Shown here piece by piece: positions 19,033-29,100 of a DNA stretch of 64,000 nucleotides. Where the stretch lies: contig JBGAUL010000009.1 in the NCBI GenBank assembly GCA_044228685.1, positions 1 through 64,000 of the forward strand, in the 5' to 3' direction. The stretch comes from JBBATK01 sp044228685. Its GTDB lineage: Bacteria > Bacteroidota > Ignavibacteria > Kapaibacteriales > NICIL-2. Under the pieces are notes generated by a model. It searched no databases, was not told the origin of the DNA, and saw only the letters and a program-made list of their open reading frames with translations. A program made the translations under genes and the position numbers. How positions within the stretch are numbered: position 1 is the first letter of the stretch; every line of letters begins with the position of its first letter.

Positions 19033-20085
19033 TTATCGTTTCCAATTCAAGTATGAATCAAAGGACTGCGAAGGGGTAGGAAACAAAGTCAAGGTGTTCG
19101 TCACAGTGTTATACACTCGAGTCGGACTGGAAGTGGCCGAAGTTGAACCGTACACAATTTTTGAGTTGTCCGGTGAATAGCATGGAAACCACGGTTTATC
19201 GGTGGCAGCGATGCCTGTTGCTACCGGACTAGGATTAGCAGCGTTTAGGTCGAGTGTATAAGCAGTCCATGTGGTACTCGTTGAAGTCGATTTCGCAACA
19301 AAGAGAATAGTATTCATCCCAGTGCGCGACCAATCAAGTCCCTTGTTGATGAGTGGTGAAAATCCATTCAATGAATAGCTAGAGAGAATAGCTCCGTTAG
19401 AACGCTGTACAATTACTATTGAGCTGGTTTGCGTTGCATAGTTACCGACCATTAGTGCGATTTTCGTCCCATCCGGACTCCAGGCCATTTCCTTTATCGT
19501 AACACCACTCAGATTCAAAATCTGAACAGGTGTACCACCATTTGAAGAAATAGCAAATAGTCTAGTGATCCGGTTTATAGCGGGAATGGATGCATTTGTT
19601 TGGACCGTGCAATACACAATCTCATCATTAGTCGGACTCCACGCTTGAGTCGTCACAATCGTACTGTCACTGGCACTATAACTCCGCAGTGATGTTGGTG
19701 TTGAAGCCGTCGGAGTATTGTTCACCACACTAACATTGATTTTGTAAATCGATGAACCACCTGTCGCATCGATGTATGAGATAGCTGATCCATTTCCCGA
19801 CCACGTACTATAACTCAGAAAGTGGTGTCCTGCCGCCAGTCTGGTTAATCGTGAGCCATCAGCATTCATCACACTTATTGCTTGCCAAGTAGCATCATTT
19901 CCAACTTGATAGTTTGAACAAGCACAGATGACCGGCACCGCAGCAACAGAACTCGCCCCGGATGATAGTCCTGCCGGAGTAGCCTGGTTTTCTGATTCTA
20001 TTCCCGTTATCTGCTGAGTCGAACACGACGCAAGAAACAGGTTGATGACCACGACAGACACGAGAAGTTGTAAAAGTGCTTTCAT
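19033..20085 (-). CDS. TolB-like beta-propeller lipoprotein
   Basis: A 350-residue protein with a lipoprotein signal: hydrophobic residues 7-19, then L-A-S-C with Cys 21 as the acylation site. The mature part has TolB/WD40-like blades with repeated W-S-P/G-D/N-G/D-x-x-I/K patterns (for example A-W-S-P-D-G-T-K-I-A and Y-S-P-D-N-S-K-I-V-Y). The ATG at 20085 has GGAG upstream. The stop is 24 bases before the start of the giant Ig/SBBP gene, so the two are likely co-transcribed, and the lipoprotein may help display or assemble that protein (inference). Confidence 0.82.
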   Translation of the reverse strand: MKALLQLLVSVVVINLFLASCSTQQITGIESENQATPAGLSSGASSVAAVPVICACSNYQVGNDATWQAISVMNADGSRLTRLAAGHHFLSYSTWSGNGSAISYIDATGGSSIYKINVSVVNNTPTASTPTSLRSYSASDSTIVTTQAWSPTNDEIVYCTVQTNASIPAINRITRLFAISSNGGTPVQILNLSGVTIKEMAWSPDGTKIALMVGNYATQTSSIVIVQRSNGAILSSYSLNGFSPLINKGLDWSRTGMNTILFVAKSTSTSTTWTAYTLDLNAANPSPVATGIAATDKPWFPCYSPDNSKIVYGSTSATSSPTRVYNTVTNTLTLFPTPSQSFDSYLNWKR

Positions 20086-20544
20086 CGAATACTCCGAATA
20101 GTGATGTGATGTGCTGATCTAAGTGACGCTTCGAAATTCGCTGCGTTCACTATGCAGTACACTACTCAATGAGTACTCATTTTTCGTTAGAGGCGGGAGA
20201 CTATTTGTTCAATAAGATATGTGGTTGTCGCTTAGAAACTCAGTAACTTTTTGCAGAGTATCGTAGACCTACACTTCATAAAATACGCCGTATTTCTTGA
20301 TAACGTTTGACACACAGAGCGCTATTGCTTGTAATTCGAGCACAACGGATTTGTTTATGGCTGCGTAGTAGATCGCATTTTGTGAACAATGCAATAGGCA
20401 TTCGAGAACGAGATAGCTATTAGACAATAGAGAAGAATTATAGAGTAGATCTACATGGCCATCGGTAGAAAATGTTTGCCATTATCGTCTTATATTATGA
20501 CAGTGCTTCTGCCCTTCATATAAACACAAACTACCGAGGTGCTT
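20086..20544. other. Divergent non-coding region
   Basis: Lies between the minus-strand lipoprotein operon and the plus-strand gene at 20545, so it should hold promoters for both. It is AT-rich near 20490-20505 (TCTTATATTATGA), a possible -10 region for the plus-strand gene. No repeat, hairpin or RNA gene was recognised. Confidence 0.35.
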
Positions 20545-21186
20545 ATGAAAACCTTCGTTTTAGTTTTTTTGTTCGTAGTTATTGCATGCTCTTCACATGC
20601 ACAAGAGTCAAGCAACACAGCACCAACAACATCGACATATGACTCTCTCGTGGCTAGAGTTAAAGCATTCGATAAAACTGTATCGTTCTATGAGCTGCGT
20701 ATGGCATACATTAATTCCGACGGCTATCAACCTTATGACACGAGATTCAACTCGGTCTTAATCGAAACAGGAAAACTGATGTCCAACAATCAATATGCAG
20801 AGGCACTCAGTGTATGCGAAAAAGCACTGGATTCGATGTTTTGCTCTATTAACCTCCAGTTTCAGTGTTTAGTTGCAAGTAATACGCTTGATTCAGGTTC
20901 AAAAAAGACGAAGTATTATGCATGGGTGGTAAGTTCTATGCTGAAATCAGTGGATAGTAGCGGCGACGGAATGAGTCCTGAGACTGCAGTTCCTGTTGTC
21001 TCTGTAGCAGAAGAGTATTTTTGGTTGCACTTCAAAAAGGTCACGCTAATTCAGCAAGCTCTCGTATATAGTAATCACCATTCAATGGATGCTATGACGG
21101 TGAGGGATGATACCGGCAAGGAGTTTACTTACTACTTCATCATTGACGGTATGTTGCAATCAATGAGCCGAAAGATCAATCGTTGA
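20545..21186 (+). CDS. Exported protein of unknown function
   Basis: A 213-residue protein with a signal peptide ending S-H-A-Q (about residue 20). The Cys at about residue 15 gives a weak alternative lipobox. The mature part is mostly helical, with no known motif. The ATG at 20545 is chosen because GAGGTG lies 5 bases upstream. A GTG at 20539 is part of that sequence. It is followed after about 40 bases by a lipoprotein gene, probably in one transcript. Confidence 0.65.
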   Translation: MKTFVLVFLFVVIACSSHAQESSNTAPTTSTYDSLVARVKAFDKTVSFYELRMAYINSDGYQPYDTRFNSVLIETGKLMSNNQYAEALSVCEKALDSMFCSINLQFQCLVASNTLDSGSKKTKYYAWVVSSMLKSVDSSGDGMSPETAVPVVSVAEEYFWLHFKKVTLIQQALVYSNHHSMDAMTVRDDTGKEFTYYFIIDGMLQSMSRKINR

Positions 21187-21228
21187 TTGACGGGTCTAGT
21201 TGGCAATCGATACGATTCTGTTCAAAGT

Positions 21229-21900
21229 ATGACCATGATTAAAAATTGCTTGTACTATCTCTTCATTCTGCTGTGCAGTTTATATCTAGCTGGATGTGGG
21301 CGACAGGAGGTACTTGATGATGATGATAAAGAATACGTTGCCGATCTAGACCAGACAATATTGCGTGAATTGATCGACGTGCATGCCAACATAAGCTATG
21401 AAGACGGTTGGCGATTGCTTGGTATCTCTATCAGAGATAGGTTCAGCAGCAGGTGGTACAAGATCCATGATCAGAGTATCTACGATTATTTCATTGTTCG
21501 TAAAGATTCGGCAGCGGTGAGGGTTTTGTTGGAAATGCAGTCAGATGCTAGAGAATTGGCTAGACTTGACGGCGTGGATTCTAGTGGTGCTCTCGAGTAC
21601 TGTGCAGCCAAATACAACCACTTGTTAAAGTCAATTCGCGGAATGGAAATTCAGATGTATCGTAGCATAGCAATACGTTCAAGTCCTAACGATACGCTCC
21701 GCGGTTTACTCTTTGTAAACTCGAGTCACCGTGCATACATATTTGTTGAGCCAACAGGGATGCTCTATGAACCCGATTCGACAAACTTTCTTATTGGAGC
21801 TACGGAGATTTCCCGGCATATGTACTATGTCCCATATTCCAAGATAGAGGCAATGAGCAAGGATAGCAAGAATTGGGATTTTTTTGAGTCGGTTCGTTAG
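21229..21900 (+). CDS. Lipoprotein of unknown function
   Basis: About 223 residues. The N-terminus carries a hydrophobic segment and a lipobox L-A-G-C, followed by an acidic run (D-D-D-D) typical of lipoproteins exported to the outer membrane in some Bacteroidota. The rest is helical and acidic, with no recognised domain. Start at ATG 21229 or 21235, two codons apart. An upstream TTG at 21187 is unlikely, because it would put 14 polar residues in front of the signal. It is probably in an operon with the gene at 20545. Confidence 0.65.
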   Translation: MTMIKNCLYYLFILLCSLYLAGCGRQEVLDDDDKEYVADLDQTILRELIDVHANISYEDGWRLLGISIRDRFSSRWYKIHDQSIYDYFIVRKDSAAVRVLLEMQSDARELARLDGVDSSGALEYCAAKYNHLLKSIRGMEIQMYRSIAIRSSPNDTLRGLLFVNSSHRAYIFVEPTGMLYEPDSTNFLIGATEISRHMYYVPYSKIEAMSKDSKNWDFFESVR

Positions 21901-22184
21901 GGGTTGAGGTTCTTGTACAAACCGTCCCGCTTTTCTAGTGCGTGCCGTGACGTGTTAGCCTAGGCATAACAAAGAACCAGGTATTATTTTGAGTACGTGC
22001 CATAAGCGTTGGCGTGGCTGTTACACTTTGCTTTTATAGCAAAACTCATTACTAAATCACTTCTCATTCGAAACATCGGATTTTGTTATACTTAATTGTC
22101 GATGAGGTCCACAATAATCAAATGAATGCCGCATACTCATCCTTTCATCGGTGGCAATCAATTCGATTTACTCAAGAAACAACA

Positions 22185-22664
22185 ATGAAAACAAATTCTA
22201 TACATAGCGCTGACCCTTGGATTGCAGTTCCTGGTTTTTTCTTCATCTCTATTTGGTGTCTTGCCTGCACACTATTTCCTGCGGTATTATCCGGTATAAA
22301 ACATGTTGACTCCAACTCTATCGGGCAGTGGTTAGGACTTGGTCTAATGAGTTCAATTGGGATACTTATTGCTTACGGTTGTTATGCCTTCTTGAGAAAG
22401 ATGATGTACGTGAAGATAGAAGGTACAGAACTGGTGGTGAGAAATATATTTGCAACCCGCGCTCGATATGACTGTTCTTCTGTGATTGCTGTGCGCTCAT
22501 CATTTGTGAGCATTCATTACATTGTTCTCAATGACAATACTAAGATCTACTTTATTGTTGATCCGTTTTATTATTACGAACAGGTATTTCGCGGAAGAAC
22601 GATGGATGAGTTAGAGAATAACTTGTATGCGGTTATAAAAGAGGCGGCGATTGGCAATCAGTGA
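22185..22664 (+). CDS. Small membrane protein with PH-like C-terminal part
   Basis: A 159-residue protein with two hydrophobic segments (about residues 13-35 and 53-75). A beta-rich C-terminal domain (about 80-140) follows, with V-K-I-E-G-T-E-L-V-V-R-N, resembling bacterial PH-like membrane-associated domains. The ATG at 22185 is chosen, as the in-frame codon at 22083 would add 34 residues that look untranslated. Function unknown. It stands alone between the lipoprotein pair and tyrS. Confidence 0.55.
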   Translation: MKTNSIHSADPWIAVPGFFFISIWCLACTLFPAVLSGIKHVDSNSIGQWLGLGLMSSIGILIAYGCYAFLRKMMYVKIEGTELVVRNIFATRARYDCSSVIAVRSSFVSIHYIVLNDNTKIYFIVDPFYYYEQVFRGRTMDELENNLYAVIKEAAIGNQ

Positions 22665-22743
22665 TTCTTTTATTGTTATTGATTGACTTTATGATTGCAT
22701 CAGTAAATGTGATTAAGCAAAATAGTGGAAAAACACTCCCTCT

Positions 22744-23958
22744 CTACCCCTTCCTGACCTTCAAAAACTTCCTCTTCCCAACCTTCAACAATCTCTCACT
22801 CGTAAAATCTAGGCTATAATTAACATCGGCGATTTTTTCGCCGTCTACGGAGACGCCGCCGCCGAGGATGAGACGTCGGGCCTCGCTTTTGGAGGGGGCG
22901 AGTTTGGTGTGGGCCAGGATGTCGACGAGGGATGAGGGACTTTCGAGGTCTAAGGTGACTTCTTCGATCTCGTCGGGTACGTCTTTTTTGACAAACATGC
23001 GCTCGAATTCGGCGAAAGCGGCTTCTGCGGCTTCGGGACCGTGGTAGCGGGCGACGATGTCCATGGCTACTCGCACCTTGGCGTTGCGAGGATGCTGGCT
23101 GCCGTCAGCTAAGCCTTGCTCCATGGCGCGGAGTTGATCTGCCGCGGCGTAAGCGGCCAAACGGTAGTAGCGCACAATGAGGTTGTCCGGTATGGACATG
23201 GTCTTGCCGAATTGTTCACGAGGCGAATCGGTGATAGCTATGTAGTTTCCTAAGGACTTAGACATCTTTTCCACACCATCGAGACCTTCAAGTATGGGCA
23301 TGGTGAGAATTACCTGAGGCTCAACGCCGTAGGCGCGCTGGAGTTCGCGGGCCACCAGGAAGTTAAACTTCTGGTCCGTGCCACCAATCTCAATGTCGTT
23401 GCGCAAGTGCACCGAATCCATTGCCTGCGCCAGCGGGTACAAGAACTCGTGTAGGCTGATCGGACTCTCTTCGTTGAATCGGCGGTGAAAATCTTCGCGC
23501 TCGAGCATCTGACTGACCGTGTAATGCGCGCACATGCCGATGACGTCGACGAAATTCAGCTTGCCCAGCCACTCGCCGTTGTACACAATGCGTGCCTTGC
23601 TGACGTCGAGGATTTTGGCAGCTTGGTCTAAATATGTCTGACCGTTGACGCGGGTCTCTTCCAGTGTGAGCGGCGGACGGGTCTTCGACTTGCCGGTTGG
23701 ATCACCAATCATGGCGGTGAAGTCGCCGATGATAAACACCACTTCATGACCTAAATCTTGAAAATCGCGGAGCTTGTTGAGAACCACGGCGTGACCGATG
23801 TGTAAATCCGGTCGACTCGGATCACAACCCAACTTGATCAACATTGGCTTGTTGGTCTTGATTGATCGCTCCACTTTCATTACCAACTCGCTCTCCGGCA
23901 GCAGCTCGGCAACGTTGTTTTTGATTCTGTCGATTTGTTCGTTTAATGGTGCTAGCAT
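22744..23958 (-). CDS. tyrS: Tyrosyl-tRNA synthetase
   Basis: A 404-residue class I aminoacyl-tRNA synthetase that attaches tyrosine to tRNA-Tyr in the cytoplasm. The HIGH motif is intact (residues 53-56, after D-P-S-R-P-D-L), as is KMSKS (231-235). The tyrosine-binding stretch G-G-T-D-Q-K-F-N (192-199) and an S4 RNA-binding domain at the C-terminus (about 338-400, S-K-S-E-A-R-R-L-I-x-G-G-G-V) are present. The length and the L-G-C-D-P-S form fit the TyrZ-type branch. The ATG at 23958 is clear. It is transcribed divergently from the VWA-OmpA lipoprotein gene. The gene is more GC-rich than its neighbours in places, but nothing suggests recent transfer. Confidence 0.97.
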   Translation of the reverse strand: MLAPLNEQIDRIKNNVAELLPESELVMKVERSIKTNKPMLIKLGCDPSRPDLHIGHAVVLNKLRDFQDLGHEVVFIIGDFTAMIGDPTGKSKTRPPLTLEETRVNGQTYLDQAAKILDVSKARIVYNGEWLGKLNFVDVIGMCAHYTVSQMLEREDFHRRFNEESPISLHEFLYPLAQAMDSVHLRNDIEIGGTDQKFNFLVARELQRAYGVEPQVILTMPILEGLDGVEKMSKSLGNYIAITDSPREQFGKTMSIPDNLIVRYYRLAAYAAADQLRAMEQGLADGSQHPRNAKVRVAMDIVARYHGPEAAEAAFAEFERMFVKKDVPDEIEEVTLDLESPSSLVDILAHTKLAPSKSEARRLILGGGVSVDGEKIADVNYSLDFTSERLLKVGKRKFLKVRKG

Positions 23959-24115
23959 GTTTTATCTCAAAGTGTTCTGCAAAAATGGTGATGGTTGAGC
24001 TGTGATTCAAAAGAATCAATTGTCTTGCTTCGTCGTTAAGATGTGTGAAAGTCCTGCATGAGCAACATTCAACTCATCACTATTGCCCTGAATCCCGTTA
24101 TGTTCGTGTAATTCT

Positions 24116-25783
24116 ATGCGCTGTATCATGAATCGTCGGCTTCTTCTACTCTGTTTGCTCTGCTCCATAAGCCTGCTCTTTGCGGGTTGTCCTCAAATTA
24201 TGGTCGATCGCATCGAGAAGCTTCTTCCCCCGCCAGGCTACAAACCACGCTATATGAATTCGAATGTTCCGATTGATACTCTGGAACGACGTTATCGCGA
24301 GGCTTTGGCAAAGGGAACGATAGACACAAATCGCTTCTACGACGATACGCAGCTCAGCAACGATAGTCTGCTCGCGGCTCTGCCGCTAGATTCGATTCAG
24401 AACTCATCAATACCGCCGCCACTTCCGACTGACTCAGTCGAGCGCGAAAAAGTCATGGCGCGCTGGCGAGAACTGAATAAACAACGCGTTGCCGACAGGG
24501 CACGTCGCGATAGTGCTCTTAAAACTATAGTAGTTGCGCCGGCAAGTATGGAGATGCGCTCACTTGATGACAAGGCTTATCCACAAAGAATTGACATTCG
24601 TACTTCGGTTGTGGATTCGAGTGGACGAGTGATTCTTGGTTTAGCGCCTCCCTATCTTCACCATCCTGGCGGCATTCGTCATTATTGGCGTCTGCTCAGT
24701 GACTCCTGCAATGGCCTGCGTCATGCTATCGACTCGTTCTCCGTCCGCGAAGTCCGTGAAACTCAAAATGATCCCTATGCCATTGCCTATGTCATCGATC
24801 ATTCCGGTTCCATGGGCTCAGTTCGAATTCGCAAGCTGCGCGAGGCGGTGCGTCAAACCATGAACATCATGAGTCGCGGCGACATGGTCGCAGTTCATCC
24901 CTTTGCCGGTTCCGTCGGCGTCGACGTGCACCTCAGCTCCGACAGTGCTAAGTACAAAAACTCTTTCTCGATTGAAAAACACGCTCCGATCCGAGGCGGC
25001 ACTGCAATTCATGATGCGGTGATTGAAGCCTGTAAGGAACTTGGTTCTGCGCCTAAATCAATGAAGCGAGCTGTGATGATCTTCACCGATGGCGAAGACA
25101 ATTCCTCCCGTGCATCCTTGAGTGAAGCTTGTCGCGTTGCGCGTGATAGCGGTGTGGCTGTGTACTCTATTGCTTATGGTCTGACGAATGAAGAGCCTCT
25201 CGAAACTCTGTCCCGTCTCACTCGCGGTCGCTTCTATCGCATCTACTCCACCAAAGAATTCCCCTTTGTCTTCGCCGATATCTACCGTTCGCTGAAGAAT
25301 TACTACCTCATCAGCTATACACCACCTCCCTGCGCCGGAATTCACACTGTGGATTTCCAACTGAGTCTGCCGGAGCTTGGCGTACGCCGACTCAGCGGTC
25401 ATGCGAAGTATGACAAGTCTGTTTTCACCGAACTCGATACCGTCGGCTCCGTCACCTTTATGAATCTCGAGTTCGAAGTTGGTAAAGCTGTGATTGCTGA
25501 CACGTCGCTGCGAGGTTTGGAGGAGATTGCTCTGACCCTGAAATCCCATCCCACCATCCAAATGGAAATCCGCGGTCATACCGACGATCGTGGAAACGAT
25601 GCCCTTAATCTGCGTCTCTCCGAACAACGCGCCGAAGCCGTGGTTGATGCCCTGACCCGCATGGGCGTAAAGCGCGATCGCCTGCGTACCAAAGGCTACG
25701 GCTCGAGTCGTCCGCTTGTACCAAACGACTCCGACGAAAACCGCGCACGTAATCGTCGCACTGAGTTCGTGATCGTGAATTGA
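24116..25783 (+). CDS. Lipoprotein with von Willebrand A and OmpA domains
   Basis: A 555-residue protein with a lipobox L-F-A-G-C (Cys about 25). A charged linker follows, then a VWA domain (about residues 222-400) with an intact MIDAS metal site: D-H-S-G-S at 228-232, G-G-T-A near 293 and F-T-D-G-E-D near 327. The C-terminus is an OmpA-type peptidoglycan-binding domain (about 445-553) with G-H-T-D-D-R-G, L-S-x-x-R-A-E-A-V and N-R-A-R-N-R-R-T-E-F. It is therefore anchored in a membrane, bound to the cell wall and able to bind a metal-dependent partner. Start at ATG 24116, or at 24128 four codons later. The combination of VWA and OmpA in one lipoprotein is uncommon. The partner is unknown. Confidence 0.88.
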   Translation: MRCIMNRRLLLLCLLCSISLLFAGCPQIMVDRIEKLLPPPGYKPRYMNSNVPIDTLERRYREALAKGTIDTNRFYDDTQLSNDSLLAALPLDSIQNSSIPPPLPTDSVEREKVMARWRELNKQRVADRARRDSALKTIVVAPASMEMRSLDDKAYPQRIDIRTSVVDSSGRVILGLAPPYLHHPGGIRHYWRLLSDSCNGLRHAIDSFSVREVRETQNDPYAIAYVIDHSGSMGSVRIRKLREAVRQTMNIMSRGDMVAVHPFAGSVGVDVHLSSDSAKYKNSFSIEKHAPIRGGTAIHDAVIEACKELGSAPKSMKRAVMIFTDGEDNSSRASLSEACRVARDSGVAVYSIAYGLTNEEPLETLSRLTRGRFYRIYSTKEFPFVFADIYRSLKNYYLISYTPPPCAGIHTVDFQLSLPELGVRRLSGHAKYDKSVFTELDTVGSVTFMNLEFEVGKAVIADTSLRGLEEIALTLKSHPTIQMEIRGHTDDRGNDALNLRLSEQRAEAVVDALTRMGVKRDRLRTKGYGSSRPLVPNDSDENRARNRRTEFVIVN

Positions 25784-26109
25784 TCCTGCGGAGCGTCAGC
25801 AGATCTCTTAACCCAAGCAACTCCATACTCTTCAAAGAATTACACCGTTGAATCTGCCTCTTTGCGCACTGTGTATTCTCGCGACAGAACCCATTCAGTC
25901 TTCGTCCGTCAGCTCTTAACTTTTGTTCTTCGCTCAAACTTGAGCCATCAGTCCCCTCGGCCGATACTTATCACTATCCCTTTGAAGGGCTTAGCTCGAG
26001 TTGTGTAAGCGGCAAACTCTCGTGTCAAGAGGCTTCTCGAACTATACCTAGAGTTGAGTCATTGTGCTATTTTGTAGACCAATCATCTGCTGCCTAACTA
26101 TTCCTAACT
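25784..26109. other. Non-coding gap
   Basis: Contains one small perfect hairpin (GCTCAA 25932-25937 with TTGAGC 25940-25945) without a T-run. The promoter of the gene at 26110 should be in this gap. Nothing else recognised. Confidence 0.3.
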
Positions 26110-29100
26110 ATGAAGTTCATCCTGGTACCTTTTCTTTTTGTTTGCCTCATCTTATGTAATTCTCAGCTAAGCGCTCAAAGTCAGTCCGTAGACGAGCAGC
26201 GCTATATCCAGATGATGCAACAACCTCATGCCAATTTCTTTGAAATTCAAAAGGAATTCAATGAGTATTGGAAAACGCATACGCGTCAAAAAGGAGATGG
26301 TTGGAAGCCTTTTAAACGCTGGGAGCATTTTTGGGAATCACGTGTGCTTCCTGATGGATCGTTTCCGGATGGATCAGAGATTATTAAAGCTCTTGAGCAA
26401 CGAAAAGCAGCGTCGGCATTGCAAAAGCAAAAGAAGGGTAATCGTGTTCAAACACCACTGGCGAATTTTACCTTGATAGGTCCGTCGACTTCGATTCCAA
26501 CAAACGGTGGTTCCGGACGCCTCTGCACCATCGCATTTAATCCTACAAATACAAACAACTTCTGGGTTGGATCTCCGGCCGGTGGATTATGGAAGACGAC
26601 AAATAATGGCGCGAGCTGGACATCGAACACCGATCAATTCACAACCCTCGGCGTAAGCGCAATTGCATTTGATCCCACAGATCCAAATATCATGTATATC
26701 GGCACCGGTGATCGTGATGCAAGTGATACTTATGGTACCGGAATTTTAAAGAGCACTGACGGTGGCACGAGTTGGAATGCAACAGCCTTTGCATACTCGG
26801 TTCAGAATTTTGTGATTGTCTCTCGAATTATTGTGCATCCTTCACAGCCGAACATTGTGATTGCTGCTTCAAGCAACGGTATTTATAAATCGACAAATGG
26901 TGGCGCGAATTGGTCGCAGAAATATTCGAGCTCAACCAAAGACATGGTCATGGTTCCATCCAACCCGAACTATCTCTATGCAACGAGTGGCGGAACTATC
27001 GTTCGTTCGACAAATGCCGGTGAAACATGGACCGCTCTTTCACCAGGCTTTAGTTCCTCTGCTGTCAATCGCATTGCACTTGCCGTCTGCGCCCAGAACC
27101 CGCGCTGCGTCTATGCTTTGTGCTCAAACAATTCGAACAGTACCTTCTACGGAATCTATCGTTCACTCGATACCGGCAACACTTGGTCGCTACGCGCATC
27201 AACACCAAACATTCTCGGTGGTGCGGCTGACGGATCGGATACACGCGGTCAAGGATGGTATGACTTGTGCATTGCCGTCAATCAAGGCGACTCCAATGAT
27301 GTGTTTGTTGGCGGGATTAATACATGGCGTTCAACTAATGGCGGAACGAATTGGACATCTAAATCAATGTGGTACACCGGCACCTCGCTTCCCTATGTTC
27401 ATGCTGATGAACATGAGATGATGTACAAGCCCGGTTCGACGGAATTATATGTGTGTAATGACGGCGGACTATTTCGTACAACAAACTTTGGAACGAGTTG
27501 GAATGATTTAAGTGCAGGACTACAGGTCATGCAACTTTATCGCATCTCTCAATCCTCGTCTAATGCGAATAAAGTTATTGGCGGTGCACAGGATAATGGG
27601 ACGAATTTTTTTAATGCTGGTGGTTGGGCTCAGATATATGGTGGCGATGGAATGGATTGCGCAATCGATCAAGCCAACGATAACGTACTCTACGCCTCAT
27701 CACAAACCGGAAACTTTGGTCGCTCTACAAACAACGGCGCGTCGTTCAGTACAATTACGCCGAGTGGTTTGGGTGGTACGGGAGCGTGGGTGACCCCAAT
27801 TGTACTTGACTCTTCAAACTACGTTTATTTAGCCTACAAATCGGTTTATCGGTCAACCAATCAAGGAACAAACTGGACGAATATTGGCTCCAATGTTCTT
27901 TCTAGCAACGCGAATTACTTGCATGTCGCTCGTTCAAATCCACAGTATATCGTTGTAGGTAATTCTAGTCTGCTCTATCGCACAACAAATGGCGGCGCTA
28001 ATTGGACGAGTATTAAAGGAACACTTCCGAGTAGTATCTCGCGCATTGCGATTCACCCAAGTGGACCGGATACTATGATTGCTGTGATGAGCAACTGGAC
28101 GTCCGGCTCGAAAGTCTACAAGACAACCGACGGTGGTTCTACCTGGACGAATATTTCAGGATCACTACCTAATATCCCGGTCAATTGCGCGATCTATGAA
28201 AACAACGCTCTTTCCGGTGTGTATATCGGCACCGACATCGGCATCTACTATCGCAACAACAGTCTTGGCGACTGGGTCTCCTTCGATGATGGTCTGCCAA
28301 ACGTTCGAGTCTATGATTTGGAGATTTACTACCCAGGATTGAAACTACGCGCGGGAACTTATGGACGTGGCGCGTGGCAGGGGAATCTCTATACCGACGG
28401 ACCGCATGCAGCGATGTCTGCCTCAAAAACAACTGTATGTGTTGGTGATACCGTCACACTCTTCGACGTGTCAACCAACTCTCCTACCAGTCGCAGTTGG
28501 TTGTTGCCGGGTGCAAGTCCTTCGTCATCGACGCAGCAGAATCCTGTTGTGAGTTACTCCACTCCCGGACTCTACTCTGTTACGCTTATGGTGTCCAACA
28601 GTTTTGGTTACGACACTGCGACGAGCGTCAATTACATCAATGTACTTCCGACCCCAAGCGCTGCCTTTAACGTATCACAGTCTTCAGCTTGTTTTGGTGA
28701 TAGCATCGTGCTGAGCGCTGTCGGTGGCATGCGCTCCTATCGTTGGAGCACAGGCGATACAACGCAATCAATTGCTCTTAAAGCTATTGGTTCGTATCAA
28801 ATCTCTGTACAAGTGACGAATTTGTCGGGCTGCAGTAGTACATCTGCTGTTCAGTCATATACTATTTACACCTCACCAACAACGACCATGACCGGTGACA
28901 GCTCTGTCTGTGCCGGCTCGGATGGTACTTACCGCATCTCAACAAGCACACCGGGTAGTTTATATCGTTGGTTCAAACCGCGCTCAGTTCAATTCACCGG
29001 TGATAGCACGACTTCACAAGTAACCTACAAATGGACGCAGGTTGGTCGCGATACCGTACACTTCCGTGAGACAAATATTCGCGGTTGTACTGTTGATCGT

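Noticed and set aside
25932..25945. Small hairpin GCTCAA/TTGAGC in the gap before the giant propeller gene
   Set aside because: Six base pairs and no T-run. Too weak to call a terminator.
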